Position numbers and translations under genes: made by a program. From assembly GCF_964204865.1 (NCBI RefSeq), contig NC_135252.1, forward strand, positions 15,211,383-15,275,382: DNA of 64,000 nt, in the 5' to 3' direction. The stretch comes from Styela clava. Taxonomy: Eukaryota; Chordata; Ascidiacea; Stolidobranchia; Styelidae. Below are positions 13,501 to 24,900 of this stretch, piece after piece. Under the pieces are notes generated by a model. It was not told where the DNA came from, did not search any database, and worked only from the letters and a program-made list of their open reading frames with translations. Numbering within the stretch: the stretch's first letter is position 1; each line of letters starts with the position of its first letter.

Positions 13501-14318
13501 GTATATAAGATATGTGTTACAGATTAGAGCAAAGAGTTTGTTACTCAATAGTATTTTGACAATCATACCCTTCAAAAGGCTTGGTATATACAAAGTTAAA
13601 ACACTGCAATTTGCAATGCCGTTTTAATTGCTTCAGATTTATTTGATGTTCGTAATGATTTGAACAATTTTTACTAAGATGAATTGACAATACCCTCGCA
13701 AAGAGTTGTCGTCCATTATTTTCCGGGTGAAAAAATACCAATTGTTACATTAGGAAAACTTCTCTTCTTTTTATAGGTTGAAATAAGTAATCCACCGAAA
13801 AGGAATCCCCAAAGTGGTGATCAAAGTAAATCGTTGTTGGGTGGAGGTGATGGAAGACAATTTCAAGGAAGGTAAAAGGGTCACTATTATAACAATCAGA
13901 AAAAAAAGTTTAAATTCAACCAGTTTTTGCTACTTATTCCTGTGAGACATCCCTATCTTGTAATATAGTTAGTTACACATCAAATTAGCTTAAAAAATCT
14001 GTTATTTATTTTGTTTTTAGGAAATTTGACTCAAAATATGCAGATTTAAATCTAACGCTTTGCATAGATCTGTTTTATATGAAAAGGGGTCGATTGATGA
14101 TAAACAAAAACGCTTCCATGATAACACCTAAAGTAGATATTACTAAATTATTGAATGCATTTGGACATTTTAGCAGAGGACGTGGACGAACACAGTTGAG
14201 TTTGTTGCCGAGATCAATAAGCCAATCATCAAGTAAAAAGACTCAAAACGGAGACTCTTCAAATTCGTCGAGTGGTGGCATGAGCAACAAAGATTTTGCT
14301 AAATTGTTGAACAAGTGA
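1528..14318 (+). CDS. SART3: SART3 (U4/U6 snRNP recycling factor, Prp24-like), 23 exons
   Basis: Exons rebuilt from splice sites: 1528-1638, 2225-2350, 2873-2978, 3282-3466, 3777-3882, 4779-4903, 5741-5896, 6176-6307, 6390-6498, 6902-6976, 7691-7865, 8504-8732, 9575-9710, 9978-10067, 10289-10360, 10702-10809, 11517-11617, 12040-12171, 12253-12318, 12843-12995, 13408-13500, 13777-13871, 14021-14318. They join in frame to 992 aa (human is 963). Residues 1-37 are acidic. HAT repeats run ~40-545 (signatures LWLEWIEDEKKY, VWLEYAQYS, RNCPWTGQLW). A Lys-rich/NLS region follows, with three PPPGFK repeats (~645-680). RRM1 is ~690-772 (IFVSNL, FRGFVFIQF) and RRM2 ~790-866 (LFISNL, SKGLAYLEY). The C-terminus RTQLSLLPR...MSNKDFAKLL is the LSm-interacting tail. 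The protein re-anneals U4 and U6 in the nucleus (family knowledge). The least certain boundary is the last acceptor (14021), because ~25 residues after it are not family-like. Confidence 0.93.
2549..2650 (+). repeat. Dispersed repeat end in SART3 intron 2
   Basis: The stretch beginning GGTTTCCAACCTTTTCTCG and running to CTTTACTATGCATAAAAACTA recurs in diverged form at 51171-51250 and partly at 47841-47893. The opening resembles hAT terminal repeats of the GGTTCCCAACC type. The other end was not identified. Confidence 0.4.
4642..4730 (+). repeat. Short interspersed repeat in SART3 intron 5
   Basis: The stretch starts GACTGGTAACCGGACGAG and ends GATAAATATGTAAATCC. It is closely matched at 16757-16843. 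The compact size and conserved ends suggest a SINE or SINE fragment. No tRNA promoter boxes were confirmed. Confidence 0.45.
5327..5571 (+). repeat. ACTTATCGATC-family dispersed repeat, copy 1 (SART3 intron 6)
   Basis: The copy begins with the near-palindrome ACTTATCGATCTCAAGATCGG, carries a (TGTC)n run and the block GCACATGCAAAATTTGGAGC in reverse sense, and ends CGATCGATAAGTCTTCGG...GATATTCTCGTT. The same order appears at 10415, 32452, 33485 and 34398. No coding capacity is seen. Confidence 0.7.
10415..10679 (+). repeat. ACTTATCGATC-family dispersed repeat, copy 2 (SART3 intron 15)
   Basis: This is a second copy of the family seen at 5327. It has lost part of the middle (GCATGTGCATT block) but kept both ends. 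It fills 265 of the 341 bp of SART3 intron 15, so this intron is essentially the element. Confidence 0.7.
11984..12005. repeat. (TA)n microsatellite in SART3 intron 17
   Basis: This is an uninterrupted run of TA dinucleotides, about 11 units, 35 bp before exon 18. Confidence 0.8.
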
Positions 14319-14328
14319 TGGTTCAATG

Positions 14329-14334
14329 AATAAA
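14329..14334 (+). terminator. Poly(A) signal of SART3
   Basis: AATAAA lies 11 bases after the stop codon and inside the first copy of the 1066-bp duplication. The same signal therefore recurs 1066 bp downstream. Confidence 0.5.
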
Positions 14335-15249
14335 AGGTTTATTTTGGTTGGTTTGCATTGAGAATTCAAGAGATTGGACGAAGGTAATGAGATGGTGATG
14401 AAACACGATGAGTAAACATATTGGATTAACATTCCCCGCATGTCCGTGGTTTGTTAGTACTATCTAGTGTGTTATCTTGGAAATACTCCATCAAAAATAA
14501 CCAGAGATTATCACCGTGTAAGTTGGTGTGCTGGGTGGGTAGCCCCACTGGTAATGATCTACAATATACCGATAGTTTAGCCTACAAAGTGCTGTGACTT
14601 TGTTTGATATCTTGGAAGAATGCATTAAAAATAATACGAGCTCATAGCGAGTAACACAGTGTAGGTTGGCTAGACCGGATCTATTGCTTCTTGCTAGTTG
14701 TGTATGCATTACTATAGCACAAGTTCAGGTACTCGTTCTTCAATATCAGAGATTCATTTCTGAGATCGTTGCTGCGTAGTGTCATGCTATTTACACACCT
14801 TATTTGTGCTTGTGATTGTATGGCATTTCTTGGTGTTTGTCCTGCAGATGTTTGATAACATCCATGGCAAACCTTTAATTTTCATCTTTTGTAATAATAA
14901 AGAATAAAAAGGAAGTCTACTCTTGTTCCTGTGTTTTGTAATCCGTTTACATCTTTTGCAGAAGTAGTTCTTGTTTTGTACTGCTTCCCTACTCAACCGG
15001 CTCTTCTAAATATATTTGGATTAATTTTTACCTTCTTTCTGTTGATTTATAACTGCTAGGGATGGGAACTGTCGAATGAGTAGTGATTTTAAATGTAATA
15101 CATACAATTTCTATCTGCGTTTTCTGTAAACTACCATTCAAATTTAACATATATATACATAATTAAACCCCATCACGGTAATATCAACTAGAAAATTCAT
15201 ACTTCATCATTTTTATTGGGTCAAATCAAATGGGTGACAAACAAACTTG

Positions 15250-15359
15250 GGACCTCCTGAAGTATGTGCACCAAGATGGCGCACAACCTGAACTCCGGTT
15301 GTGTTCCAGGTTAGGGTTCAGGTTATGCGACATCTTGGTGCGCATACTTCAGGAGTACC
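15250..15359. mobile_element. 110-bp MITE with CTCCTGAAGTATG-type ends, copy in duplication unit 1
   Basis: Inverted termini GGACCTCCTGAAGTATGTGC and its partner (reverse complement GGTACTCCTGAAGTATGCGC) flank a short core. The perfect 8-bp direct repeats CAAACTTG (15242-15249 and 15360-15367) are a target-site duplication. It is the same family as 30616-30852. Confidence 0.8.
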
Positions 15360-15382
15360 CAAACTTGTACCAATATTATACA

Positions 15383-16448
15383 GATGGTTCAATGAATAAA
15401 AGGTTTATTTTGGTTGGTTTGCATTGAGAATTCAAGAGATTGGACGAAGGTAATGAGATGGTGATGAAACACGATGAGTAAACATATTGGATTAACATTC
15501 CCCGCATGTCCGTGGTTTGTTAGTACTATCTAGTGTGTTATCTTGGAAATACTCCATCAAAAATAACCAGAGATTATCACCGTGTAAGTTGGTGTGCTGG
15601 GTGGGTAGCCCCACTGGTAATGATCTACAATATACCGATAGTTTAGCCTACAAAGTGCTGTGACTTTGTTTGATATCTTGGAAGAATGCATTAAAAATAA
15701 TACGAGCTCATAGCGAGTAACACAGTGTAGGTTGGCTAGACCGGATCTATTGCTTCTTGCTAGTTGTGTATGCATTACTATAGCACAAGTTCAGGTACTC
15801 GTTCTTCAATATCAGAGATTCATTTCTGAGATCGTTGCTGCGTAGTGTCATGCTATTTACACACCTTATTTGTGCTTGTGATTGTATGGCATTTCTTGGT
15901 GTTTGTCCTGCAGATGTTTGATAACATCCATGGCAAACCTTTAATTTTCATCTTTTGTAATAATAAAGGATAAAAAGGAAGTCTACTCTTGTTCCTGTGT
16001 TTTGTAATCCGTTTACATCTTTTGCAGAAGTAGTTCTTGTTTTGTACTGCTTCCCTACTCAACCGGCTCTTCTAAATATATTTGGATTAATTTTTACCTT
16101 CTTTCTGTTGATTTATAACTGCTAGGGATGGGAACTGTCGAATGAGTAGTGATTTTAAATGTAATACATACAATTTCTATCTGCGTTTTCTGTAAACTAC
16201 CATTCAAATTTAACATATATATACATAATTAAACCCCATCACGGTAATATCAACTAGAAAATTCATACTTCATCATTTTTATTGGGTCAAATCAAATGGG
16301 TGACAAACAAACTTGGGACCTCCTGAAGTATGTGCACCAAGATGGCGCACAACCTGAACTCCGGTTGTGTTCCAGCTTAGGGTTCAGGTTATGCGACATC
16401 TTGGTGCGCATACTTCAGGAGTACCCAAACTTGTACCAATATTATACA
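15383..16448. repeat. 1066-bp tandem duplication, copy 2
   Basis: It is collinear with copy 1 at a constant offset of 1066 bases. By eye I found two substitutions (14903 A vs 15969 G; 15310 G vs 16376 C) and no indel. That is about 99.8% identity, so the event is very recent or an assembly effect. Confidence 0.95.
16316..16425. mobile_element. 110-bp MITE, copy in duplication unit 2
   Basis: This is the same element as 15250-15359, carried along by the segmental duplication rather than by a second insertion. It has the same CAAACTTG flanks at the same offset. Confidence 0.8.
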
Positions 16449-16756
16449 ATAATAGCAACTTGAGTATATATAATATTTTGCATTTCTCGAGATAAATGAG
16501 GTTTTTTAACTATGGAAGATCTTGAACCAGTCGTTTAAGTTTCGGAGAAAGATAATGTATTGTATAACAGTACTTGTTAGAAGGTTTTTGAATTCTCTCC
16601 GCTTTTAAACATTTTATGCAAAAAGAAACGTAGTTGCCTACGAATAAAATTCGTATGTAACAAATGGAACTAGTTTCGAGAGGCAAGTCATGTTGCCGTA
16701 ACGACTAGTCATTGAAACGCTGGTGATTGTGTATTGTTTGATTTTTTCAACCCGGC

Positions 16757-16843
16757 GTGGACTGGTAACCTGACGAGATGATTCGTCATATGTATACGCT
16801 GTGTTATCGGCTTTCCTCTCCTCCGAGATAAATATGTAAATCT
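16757..16843 (+). repeat. Short interspersed repeat, second copy
   Basis: It matches 4642-4730: GACTGGTAACCTGACGAG at the left and GATAAATATGTAAATC at the right, with a diverged middle. Confidence 0.45.
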
Positions 16844-16898
16844 CGTATGAATCGAAATCTATTGCAACCTGGTGCGAATTGTACCATGAGGTTATATT

Positions 16899-18091
16899 TA
16901 GGGCTGGGAATTTCAGGGAAAACACTTTAACCGTTAACCGGGTAAAATTAACCGGTTAACCGCCGCGTGACGTTTGACGTAATAATTTTAATTTCAGCTT
17001 GTTATGTATGTATGTTTATTCGTCTCCTAATAGTGATAAAAAATAAATGAACGATTATTATTATTTAAGACGGGATACATGCACAAGACCGTACTGGCCT
17101 AAAGCACAAAAGTGCGGCATGCACCCTTTTTGACAAATATAAAACAAAAAACATTGGATTAAATATGTATAATATGGTCCCTTATATAGACAGTTGTGCA
17201 AGGTGGGGCAATGGGTCATTTGGTGTGGTGAAAGTGGTAAGGGTGGAGTATACAAAACTGTTTATACAGGGGAGTTTATAAGACAAGACAATATATACAA
17301 ATAGAGACAACACAACACCAAATAAACATATACATAACAATGAAATCAAAATTTAGGCGTAAATACAGCGCCTTTGAGTGGTGAGACCATATAGTATGAA
17401 TGGGCGAAGTATAAGGTAGTAGTATATATTTACGGTATAAGAGATAAATTTGCGGTTCTTATGCCTATATGGTATGCGTCACTCAAGGGCGCTACGCATA
17501 CCATATAGTCACAATGGTCATAAAGCAATTTCGCGTGTTCTTATCCCGGTATCGCTCAAAATTATTCACGAATTGAGATAATTTCATGATTCCTCTGCTG
17601 CAAATGATAGGCAGCGTGGTTCGGGCATGTGGAAATATTTAAGAAAACCCAATTCCGTTGTTAAACGTCATTTATGTGACAAATTTTCAGTGTTTGATGT
17701 GCAAATTCTACTTCGAGATATATTTCATAGAGAAAACGGCATCAACTGCACACTTGTTGTATGACATTGAATATCCGATTTTGCAATGAAATCGTGAACA
17801 ATATATTTCGAAATCGACCAAAAACTGATTCTGAATTTATCATTGTAAATTTTCATTATCAGCAACCTTGGTACTTCCATTATTTTACTACATTTATTGA
17901 GTCCTTACCCTTATTGACAGTTAGTAATATTTTTTTGAATTAAACGCCGCAAGAGATAAATTTGAGATGACGTAATCATATTTGACGAAATTGTACGGTA
18001 TAAAGATGATTTGTACCTGAGATGTCAGTTAACAGTTAAAATAAATCCTAACCGTTAACCATCTGAAATCGGTTAACCATTCCCAGCCTTA
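16899..18091. mobile_element. hAT-type DNA transposon remnant (1193 bp) with BED-finger relic
   Basis: Termini TAGGGCTGGGAAT and ATTCCCAGCCTTA form an inverted repeat with one mismatch. Exact 8-bp flanks GTTATATT (16891-16898, 18092-18099) are a target duplication, as expected for hAT. On the plus strand at about 17610-17790, broken frames read GSVWKYFKK and then QCLMCK...STAHLLYDI. This looks like a decayed BED-type zinc finger, which hAT transposases carry at the N-terminus. The rest of the transposase is missing, so the element is non-autonomous. Confidence 0.75.
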
Positions 18092-18099
18092 GTTATATT

Positions 18100-20790
18100 A
18101 TATCTTTGACCTTTTTTTTTTTATTTGTTTTTAATTCAAGCTATCACCAAATATATGAGTGTGCATCTTGCCTATAAGATAACTGAAAACTTAGTATTTC
18201 ACGCAAATATAGGTATATATTTTCTGTACAGTATTTACGGGGCAAATCGAAAACTGCATTACGACGTCATAAATAGATTTTGACGTGTGACTTGCGTTGT
18301 AATGGCTAACATCTTCTAGAAACGATGGGTCAAATTTCGTGGTTATATTTCGGATAATATCTGATGGATGTGATCAGTCTATAATTATTGTCGCATAATT
18401 ATTCGTAACGGATGTGTCCAGAGGCATCGATTACCTTGTTTATTTTCGTAACAATTGTCATCGTCAACAATGACGTAACAACTGCAGTTTATGGGGACGC
18501 TCGGACACATCTTTTATTCAAGCATGATTGTAACATTTCCTCGTTTTCTTGAATTTGCGGGCTATTTGTCAGTTTTTAGTTGTGTTTCGGAAAATTAGTT
18601 GTAAATTAAATAATCTTCATTCGTTAATATGTCTTTCAACGATATTTAGTTTAATTGAAATAATCAAAAATAAGTCCCGAAAACGATGCGGTAGACTAGC
18701 CCGAGATCGGTTATCAGTACCCGTAAGCGACACGTGGTTGAATATTTTTATTAAGAATGGTGGTTTTAGACATGCAAACTAGTTTGTAAGCGAAAACCAG
18801 AAGAAACACTCTCAAAATAAACATTCAAAATTTGACGATAGTAAAGCAAAAGAAGAAGGTTTCAGGGGTTAAAGGTCTGGGAAACGTCCATCAAATTTCG
18901 GATTGTTTTACAGCTTAACTCTTTGAACTCTGACGGCTCTGAGCGAAGTTACTCGCTCACCCTGAAGGTTCGCGGCGCCGTATTGGTAGAACAATAAAAT
19001 AAGTCTAAATACTGGCTATTTGACACGCTTATAATTTTTTACCAATTATAGGTAGCACGTTGTGTGACATTTCAATCGAAAGGGAATTTTATCGTGCATT
19101 GGAAATACATTTTGTCAAAATTAATAAAATTGACCCTAATCTAACAGTGATTTTTCTTCATGTATGTGAGTTTTGGCTCGAAATTTTGTTACTTTGGTAC
19201 AAAATATACTGCCAATATTTGATGTTCATAAAGAGTTTTTTGTGAGCTTTTTGTTGATATTCGAATTACTATTGTGGCTGTCATATAACCAATTTTATAT
19301 TTAAATATTTAATTGTATATCATTGTGTCGTGAACAACTTCGATAAGCGGCCATGGCGCACTGATTACGCAGCTACGCAAAAGCCGATCACGTGACTACC
19401 GTCATGAAGGTGTTGATAAGTACGTTCGAAACGTATTGCGTGGCAAAATGCGCAATATAACTTTCACGACGACGTTCTCAGCGGAACATCGGTCGCCGAG
19501 TTTCAATATGATATTAACCCTGTATGGATTGAAGTACCGACGTCGAGTAATGCGTGCAGTAATAGCGAAGTGAAGGGAAGTTAATATCGTCATATATAAT
19601 TTCTGGTGGAAAATGTTTTATTCGCCCATCAGTATTTGTTCAAATATCAACCAAAATAAGTACTTGCCTGCTCTGCAGATCGAAATATCTGATTGTACGA
19701 ATGTTAGGCGAAGCAAGTGGATGTATCAATATCTGAGAGAACTAATAATGCAGAAAGAGCAACTCTTATTCCAACAAGATCATATGCGTCGCCAAAACTA
19801 GATACCCTACCGCAAAACGCCAGTTCTAATAATAGATGGGTCGTATGCAGCAAAATTTACATTATTGCCAAAAAACCAAGCCAGCTGCTAAAGACAAAGC
19901 GTTGCTGAAACGATGCGAGACAGTATATATGTACAAATACTGTAATGAGTACCTATGTATAGGTAACGAAACCAACAACCATTGGTATAACTGGCACAAC
20001 AAAGTGCAATATTGGATTCAGAATGTGTCTTTTATCTGCATAATATTTTCATGTTCTTCATTGTTCCGGGCACAACAAAGTGCAATATTCAATTTAAAAA
20101 TTTTAGCAAGCAGTCTTTTATGTACATACATTTTTCATGGTCTTTATTGTTCCGTTATTTGCTACTAAAATCCAAATCTTGTTCATATTGCGTATACGTA
20201 ACCACAACTTAATGGGGCTTGAGCGGGCAGTCAAAGTCAAAGCGTAGTGGAATTTTGAATGCGTAGCATCGGGTTAATTAATTACTTCCTGCGGACATTT
20301 AAATAATAACATCTCGACGTAACGTTATTGCGGATATCGTAACGTTTATTTGCATTTGCGTAATATACGTAAAGTTGTGCGTGACGAGACGTAGCCTCTC
20401 TTCAACGAGAACATCATTTTGACGCAACGTCGCTGTTAAATCTACAGATAATCTAATATATTTGGCCATAAAATTTGAATGGCTCATCGTAAAATCGTTT
20501 TGGATACGTATATAAAAAGCTATTCAAATTCTCCACATATATTGCCGATTGAATATGTGGCTATTTAGGCGAGAAGTCGAAATTCTTTATATTGAAAATT
20601 TGTTATCATACAATAATTTCATACTCACTTTCAAATTGCCAATTTTACTGAAACATCGTATATCAGAGCACCGATATTTACAATATAATTAGTCCCAATA
20701 ACAAGCTTTCATGCAATATAAAATTTATTTAAATACTCATTGGGGTTCTTGAGATACGAGATCATAAAGTTGATTCCTTCCGACACGAAA
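18100..20790. other. Intergenic DNA without recognised genes
   Basis: Only short open frames with no family features are visible. A 76-bp tandem duplication is present at 19993-20068 and 20069-20144 (GGCACAACAAAGTGCAATATT repeated, with a TTCTTCATTGTTCCG-type partner). Confidence 0.5.
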
Positions 20791-20793
20791 AAA

Positions 20794-20856
20794 CAAGCCG
20801 GTAAACCGGCTTGCAGGGGCACAGAGCGTACTCAAACAAGCCGGTAAACCGGCTTG
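20794..20856. repeat. Pair of identical 20-base hairpins
   Basis: CAAGCCGGTAAACCGGCTTG occurs at 20794-20813 and again at 20837-20856. Each can fold as a 9-bp GC-rich stem around an AA loop. The flanks (AAACAAG) are shared but the 23-bp spacer is unique, so this is not simple tandem duplication of a long block. Confidence 0.75.
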
Positions 20857-21103
20857 CCGGGTTCAAGCGGTTAAGCAATCATCGTTAGCTTGATTATGTT
20901 GTCTGGGGATATAATTTCAAATTCATGCGATTTGTTAGGCTGATTTCGAACTGGTTCTTGGCTTGATACATCGTAATATAATTTGAAATTGCTCAGCCGA
21001 TGTCACCCTACTTTCCGTAATACAATGCCTAACGCCAAGCTAAGTGCAATCATCGCTTATGTTATTCTTTTCTGTTTATAGTTTTATTTGTTTCCCTGTA
21101 GAC

Positions 21104-21544
21104 CAGGAGTCTGCAAACTCCGGCCCGCGGAGCAATATATATAATCCTGCCCGCGACAGTTCACTGAATTATATTAACAAAACAGCTGTATTGACGATTA
21201 AATTCTTTACGCGTCAGAATTTGATTTGAGGCACTAAATTATATTATTACCTAACAAGTATATAATTCACACTTCACAGTCACTCGTTTAATGAGCCTAT
21301 AATTGATTATAATTAGACAAATGGCAACAGAACGTAAAAAAGTTGATGCAAAAGGTTTAATGACCAGAAAATATTCAAATGATCAGTCTTCGCGTACTGC
21401 TTGAAATTTACCTGAAATCTGTATGAAAAATGTGATTTATTGGCCATTCCTTCGGTTTTTAACTTTCTAAAAATATGTGCGGTCCGCTAATGACTTGCAA
21501 GCTTTAATTTTGACCCGCGAACGACAAAAGTTTGCCGACCCCTG
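21104..21544. mobile_element. hAT-type MITE, 441 bp
   Basis: It begins CAGGAGTCTGCAAACTCC and ends AAAAGTTTGCCGACCCCTG, imperfect inverted repeats of the common CAGGGGTCGGCAAACT type. Perfect 8-bp flanks CTGTAGAC lie at 21096-21103 and 21545-21552. The termini and target-site length fit hAT. No transposase is encoded. Confidence 0.85.
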
Positions 21545-21922
21545 CTGTAGACAAATGCGACATGCGAGGCTTCCCATCCCGTAATAGAGATCACGTAAAT
21601 CTATGGAACCTGACAATTTTTTATTATATCGTAAGACTTTTGTAACATTTGTGTTTTATTAAAATACCATTTTTATAATAATACAATGTCATAAGATTTT
21701 GGAAATTTGGCCATTATCTGTAACGAAAAAGTCTGTACCTATGGAAACATCGGCGAACTGCTCATATTGAGTACATTCAGGGTATGGTACAGATCTGATG
21801 CTAAATAGAAATAAGTCGAGATTCATCAGCCTTATTTGAAAACCGTGTCATCTACCAGCTTTTCACCCAGGCAATCTAGCTAAGAGGTAGTAAGTGGAAA
21901 GATGATTGATTGAGAGTAGGCA

Positions 21923-24900
21923 TCAAACTCGCGATTCACTTTCAAAAACCTCTTCTGATTCATCTGATAGTGAATTTTCCTTGAGAAGAACCATCTGTTC
22001 GTCTGCATTATTATCCTTCATGTTAGGATTCTTTGAAAACGTCGTTGTGCCTTTTGGTGCATTGTCTGTTTCTTCGTGCTTGTGTATCAGCAATTTGTCT
22101 GGTGATACCCAGCTCATTGAACGTTCCGCCCCTTCGACCTGTATTATGATATACCGTATATAGAGAGCAAATTCTTAGAAAAATCTCTTTCCCCACAGTA
22201 ATTGATTCATGTAACATACCCGACTTGTTTTCTCTAAGTTTTCTTTTTTGGGAATTTCTCCTGATCTCATGATAGGAACCAGTAATTCATCACCAGGTGG
22301 CCGTTCTTTTGTTCGACCTGTAATCGTTTCAAACTTTATTTCCCAAAATTTAGAAGATCCTATTTTCTATTTACGACTAAGTAATTAGTAATATATTTAC
22401 TGGCGGTGGTTTGGAGCAATACTGAATGATTGTCTGGATACCGTTTAAAGAAATATTAGTAAAATGTACGAATCTTTTACAGTACAGAAAAAAGCCAACA
22501 TGTTACTAACAACCTCATGAAATTCTACAAGTTTAAAAACTGGATTAATAAGATAAATTTTTAACTTCGGATCAGACGTCAATCACTATAGCTGATTGGA
22601 TCAACAAGTCAAGTTCAGCTTAATTGCCTCGCATACAAGAATTGTCTCTATGAACATAATCATTGGGCACGAAATGGACATCGATCGTTTGTTACTATCT
22701 TATATCAAATGTACATAGCCATCGACAAGTTTATTTTTTCTATCCGAGTTTATTTTTCTATAACATATATAGAAAAGGGAAAAAACTAAATAAAATTAAA
22801 CACACATTTTCACCAGGGAGCAGCGACAACCAATGGTTCACTATTTAATTCAGAGGTGGTCCAAGGTTGACGGCCTGGCGGACCACACTATTATTCTTGA
22901 TGTGTTTGCGGGCCACAATAGTGTCAAGAATAGGTAAACAATGCAATACGAAACAAACACTTTTATTGTCCAAACACATTGAACATTATTTGTCATTTAT
23001 CAAGCTAAAACCACCCAAAAACTCACTACAACGTACAAAAAAATCTTACTATATCTACATTTAGTGTAAGATTTCGAACTCTCCATAACGGAGAGGAAAA
23101 AAGTGCCAAAGGAAAAAAAAAGGTTTTAGATTGTCACCGACACAACTTGCAGACATATCAAGCAAGTATTGTGGTATTTTTCTTCTCATGTCCAGTAAAA
23201 AATCTGGTTGAATTGGTCAGCTTTCTTTTCAAACTCTTGTTTACAAAATAACTTATAAACAACTGCGGATTGATTGAATACCGAATTTTAACAAATTTGA
23301 GATACAGGAGAGTAATTACTGAATTTTCAGGCATATAGGCAGAATTTTTTGTAATACTGTTTAGGCTGGTTGAAAAAAACACCCGGCAGGAATTATATTG
23401 TTCGGCCATAACATCAGGCATAGCCGACCTAGGCTACTAGATTCTGCATTCGATATTTAGCTTTCTATGAAGCCTATTTTGAAGCCTATTTTGTTTATAT
23501 TCCCGACCAAAAAGATAGAAAGCCTGTTAACAATTTAGACTTGCCAAGCACATTATTCAACTTCGCTAGTTGTCTCAGCTAGCCATAACACTAGTCAATT
23601 CAATGACATTAGTGATGTAACAATATGTCACAATATTTTTCTGGTTATTTTTATGACGAAACAACACCAAATGCAAATTTTGTTTGCCCTCCCGTAATAG
23701 CGACGCGGGCCACAGATAATGAAGCCGCGGGCCACAATTCGTCTGACTAATATCAGACCTACTCAAACAAGCAGTTTACAACGATCTATACAATTGACAA
23801 TTGTAATAGCTATATCTAGTAAATGTATTTATTAGGAAAGCAAATGTTTCAAATTGTAAGCAATTGTATGTATTACACTGAAAACTCGACCATATACATG
23901 TACGACTTTTGTCATTGAATAGCGTATGTACGTACCTGTTAAAAGACTGACAATCATTGCCACCGACACCGCTGTCAAAAATCCAACAGTTGCGAAATGA
24001 AGATACGACAAAGCATAAAATTCAGCAATTGGAGGTCTGCAAAAATTGGTCATACGCATTAAAATTTTCATTCCGCTTTAGAGATTGATCCCAAAATAAA
24101 AGTGATTCATTGATTAGACTCCCAGTTGTCCCCAAACCTTTTAGAGTGGGGACTCACTATTTATTACCACAGCTTATGGCGACCCACTTAACTTTAATTT
24201 GATTTTCTTTTGTTTTTTTTTATGACAGAACACAGCCATCATCGCCATTCGAGGCTAATCCTCGAAAATAAGATAATAATTTGAATTTTCAAAATGATTT
24301 TAATTAAACCCCACCCTTAAAATAAATTTAAAATGTGTGGGAGAGGAAAGTTTCATTGGCCTGAGGTAACGTGAAGATCACACCACTATTCAAGGTTGTG
24401 TGATGTCACAATCAAAATTATGACATTTGTCACTTGATTTTTGTAAAGGAAATACAAATAAAAACAACGGATGTCGGTTTTTATATGATGTTTAGTAAAA
24501 AATCTTGTGATTTTCTACAATGTAATTTTATTTTTGATAAATGAACACAAAAGACCTCTTCCAAAAAAAAACATAGTGTTATTTATCAAAGGAAAATAAA
24601 TCTAAATCCTGTCTTAATTTCGGGGAAACACGGTATGAAGTGCTGTACAGTGTACGCAACCCATAGTTTGGGAACCGCTGGATTAGAGGATAAATATTAG
24701 ACAGTACGAACTGAAGCCACAAAACAATTTAGGTTTTTGGAGGGTCTTGACGGCAATTCGTAATACCGGCAAGCATACCGGTAAGGACAAACCGCTAGAT
24801 GCTGCCAAAACTCCACCACTAAACGATGAATTCTATTTACATACTCAACTTTCTTGTTTGTGCCCGTAACAATGACTAAAGAGTCAATGATGACATAACA

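Larger units (their letters stand above)
14317..15382. repeat. 1066-bp tandem duplication, copy 1
   Basis: It starts at the second base of the SART3 stop codon (GATGGTTCAATG) and ends at ATTATACA. The next base begins copy 2. It contains the SART3 poly(A) signal and a short inverted-repeat element near its right end, and no recognisable gene. Confidence 0.95.

Noticed and set aside
14491-16062. Repeated minus-strand open frames (69 and 72 codons) in both duplication copies
   Set aside because: They are identical only because the DNA is duplicated. No domain, splice context or family resemblance.
20801-20856. Hairpin pair considered as a short CRISPR-like array
   Set aside because: Only two repeats, no third unit, eukaryotic context and no cas genes.
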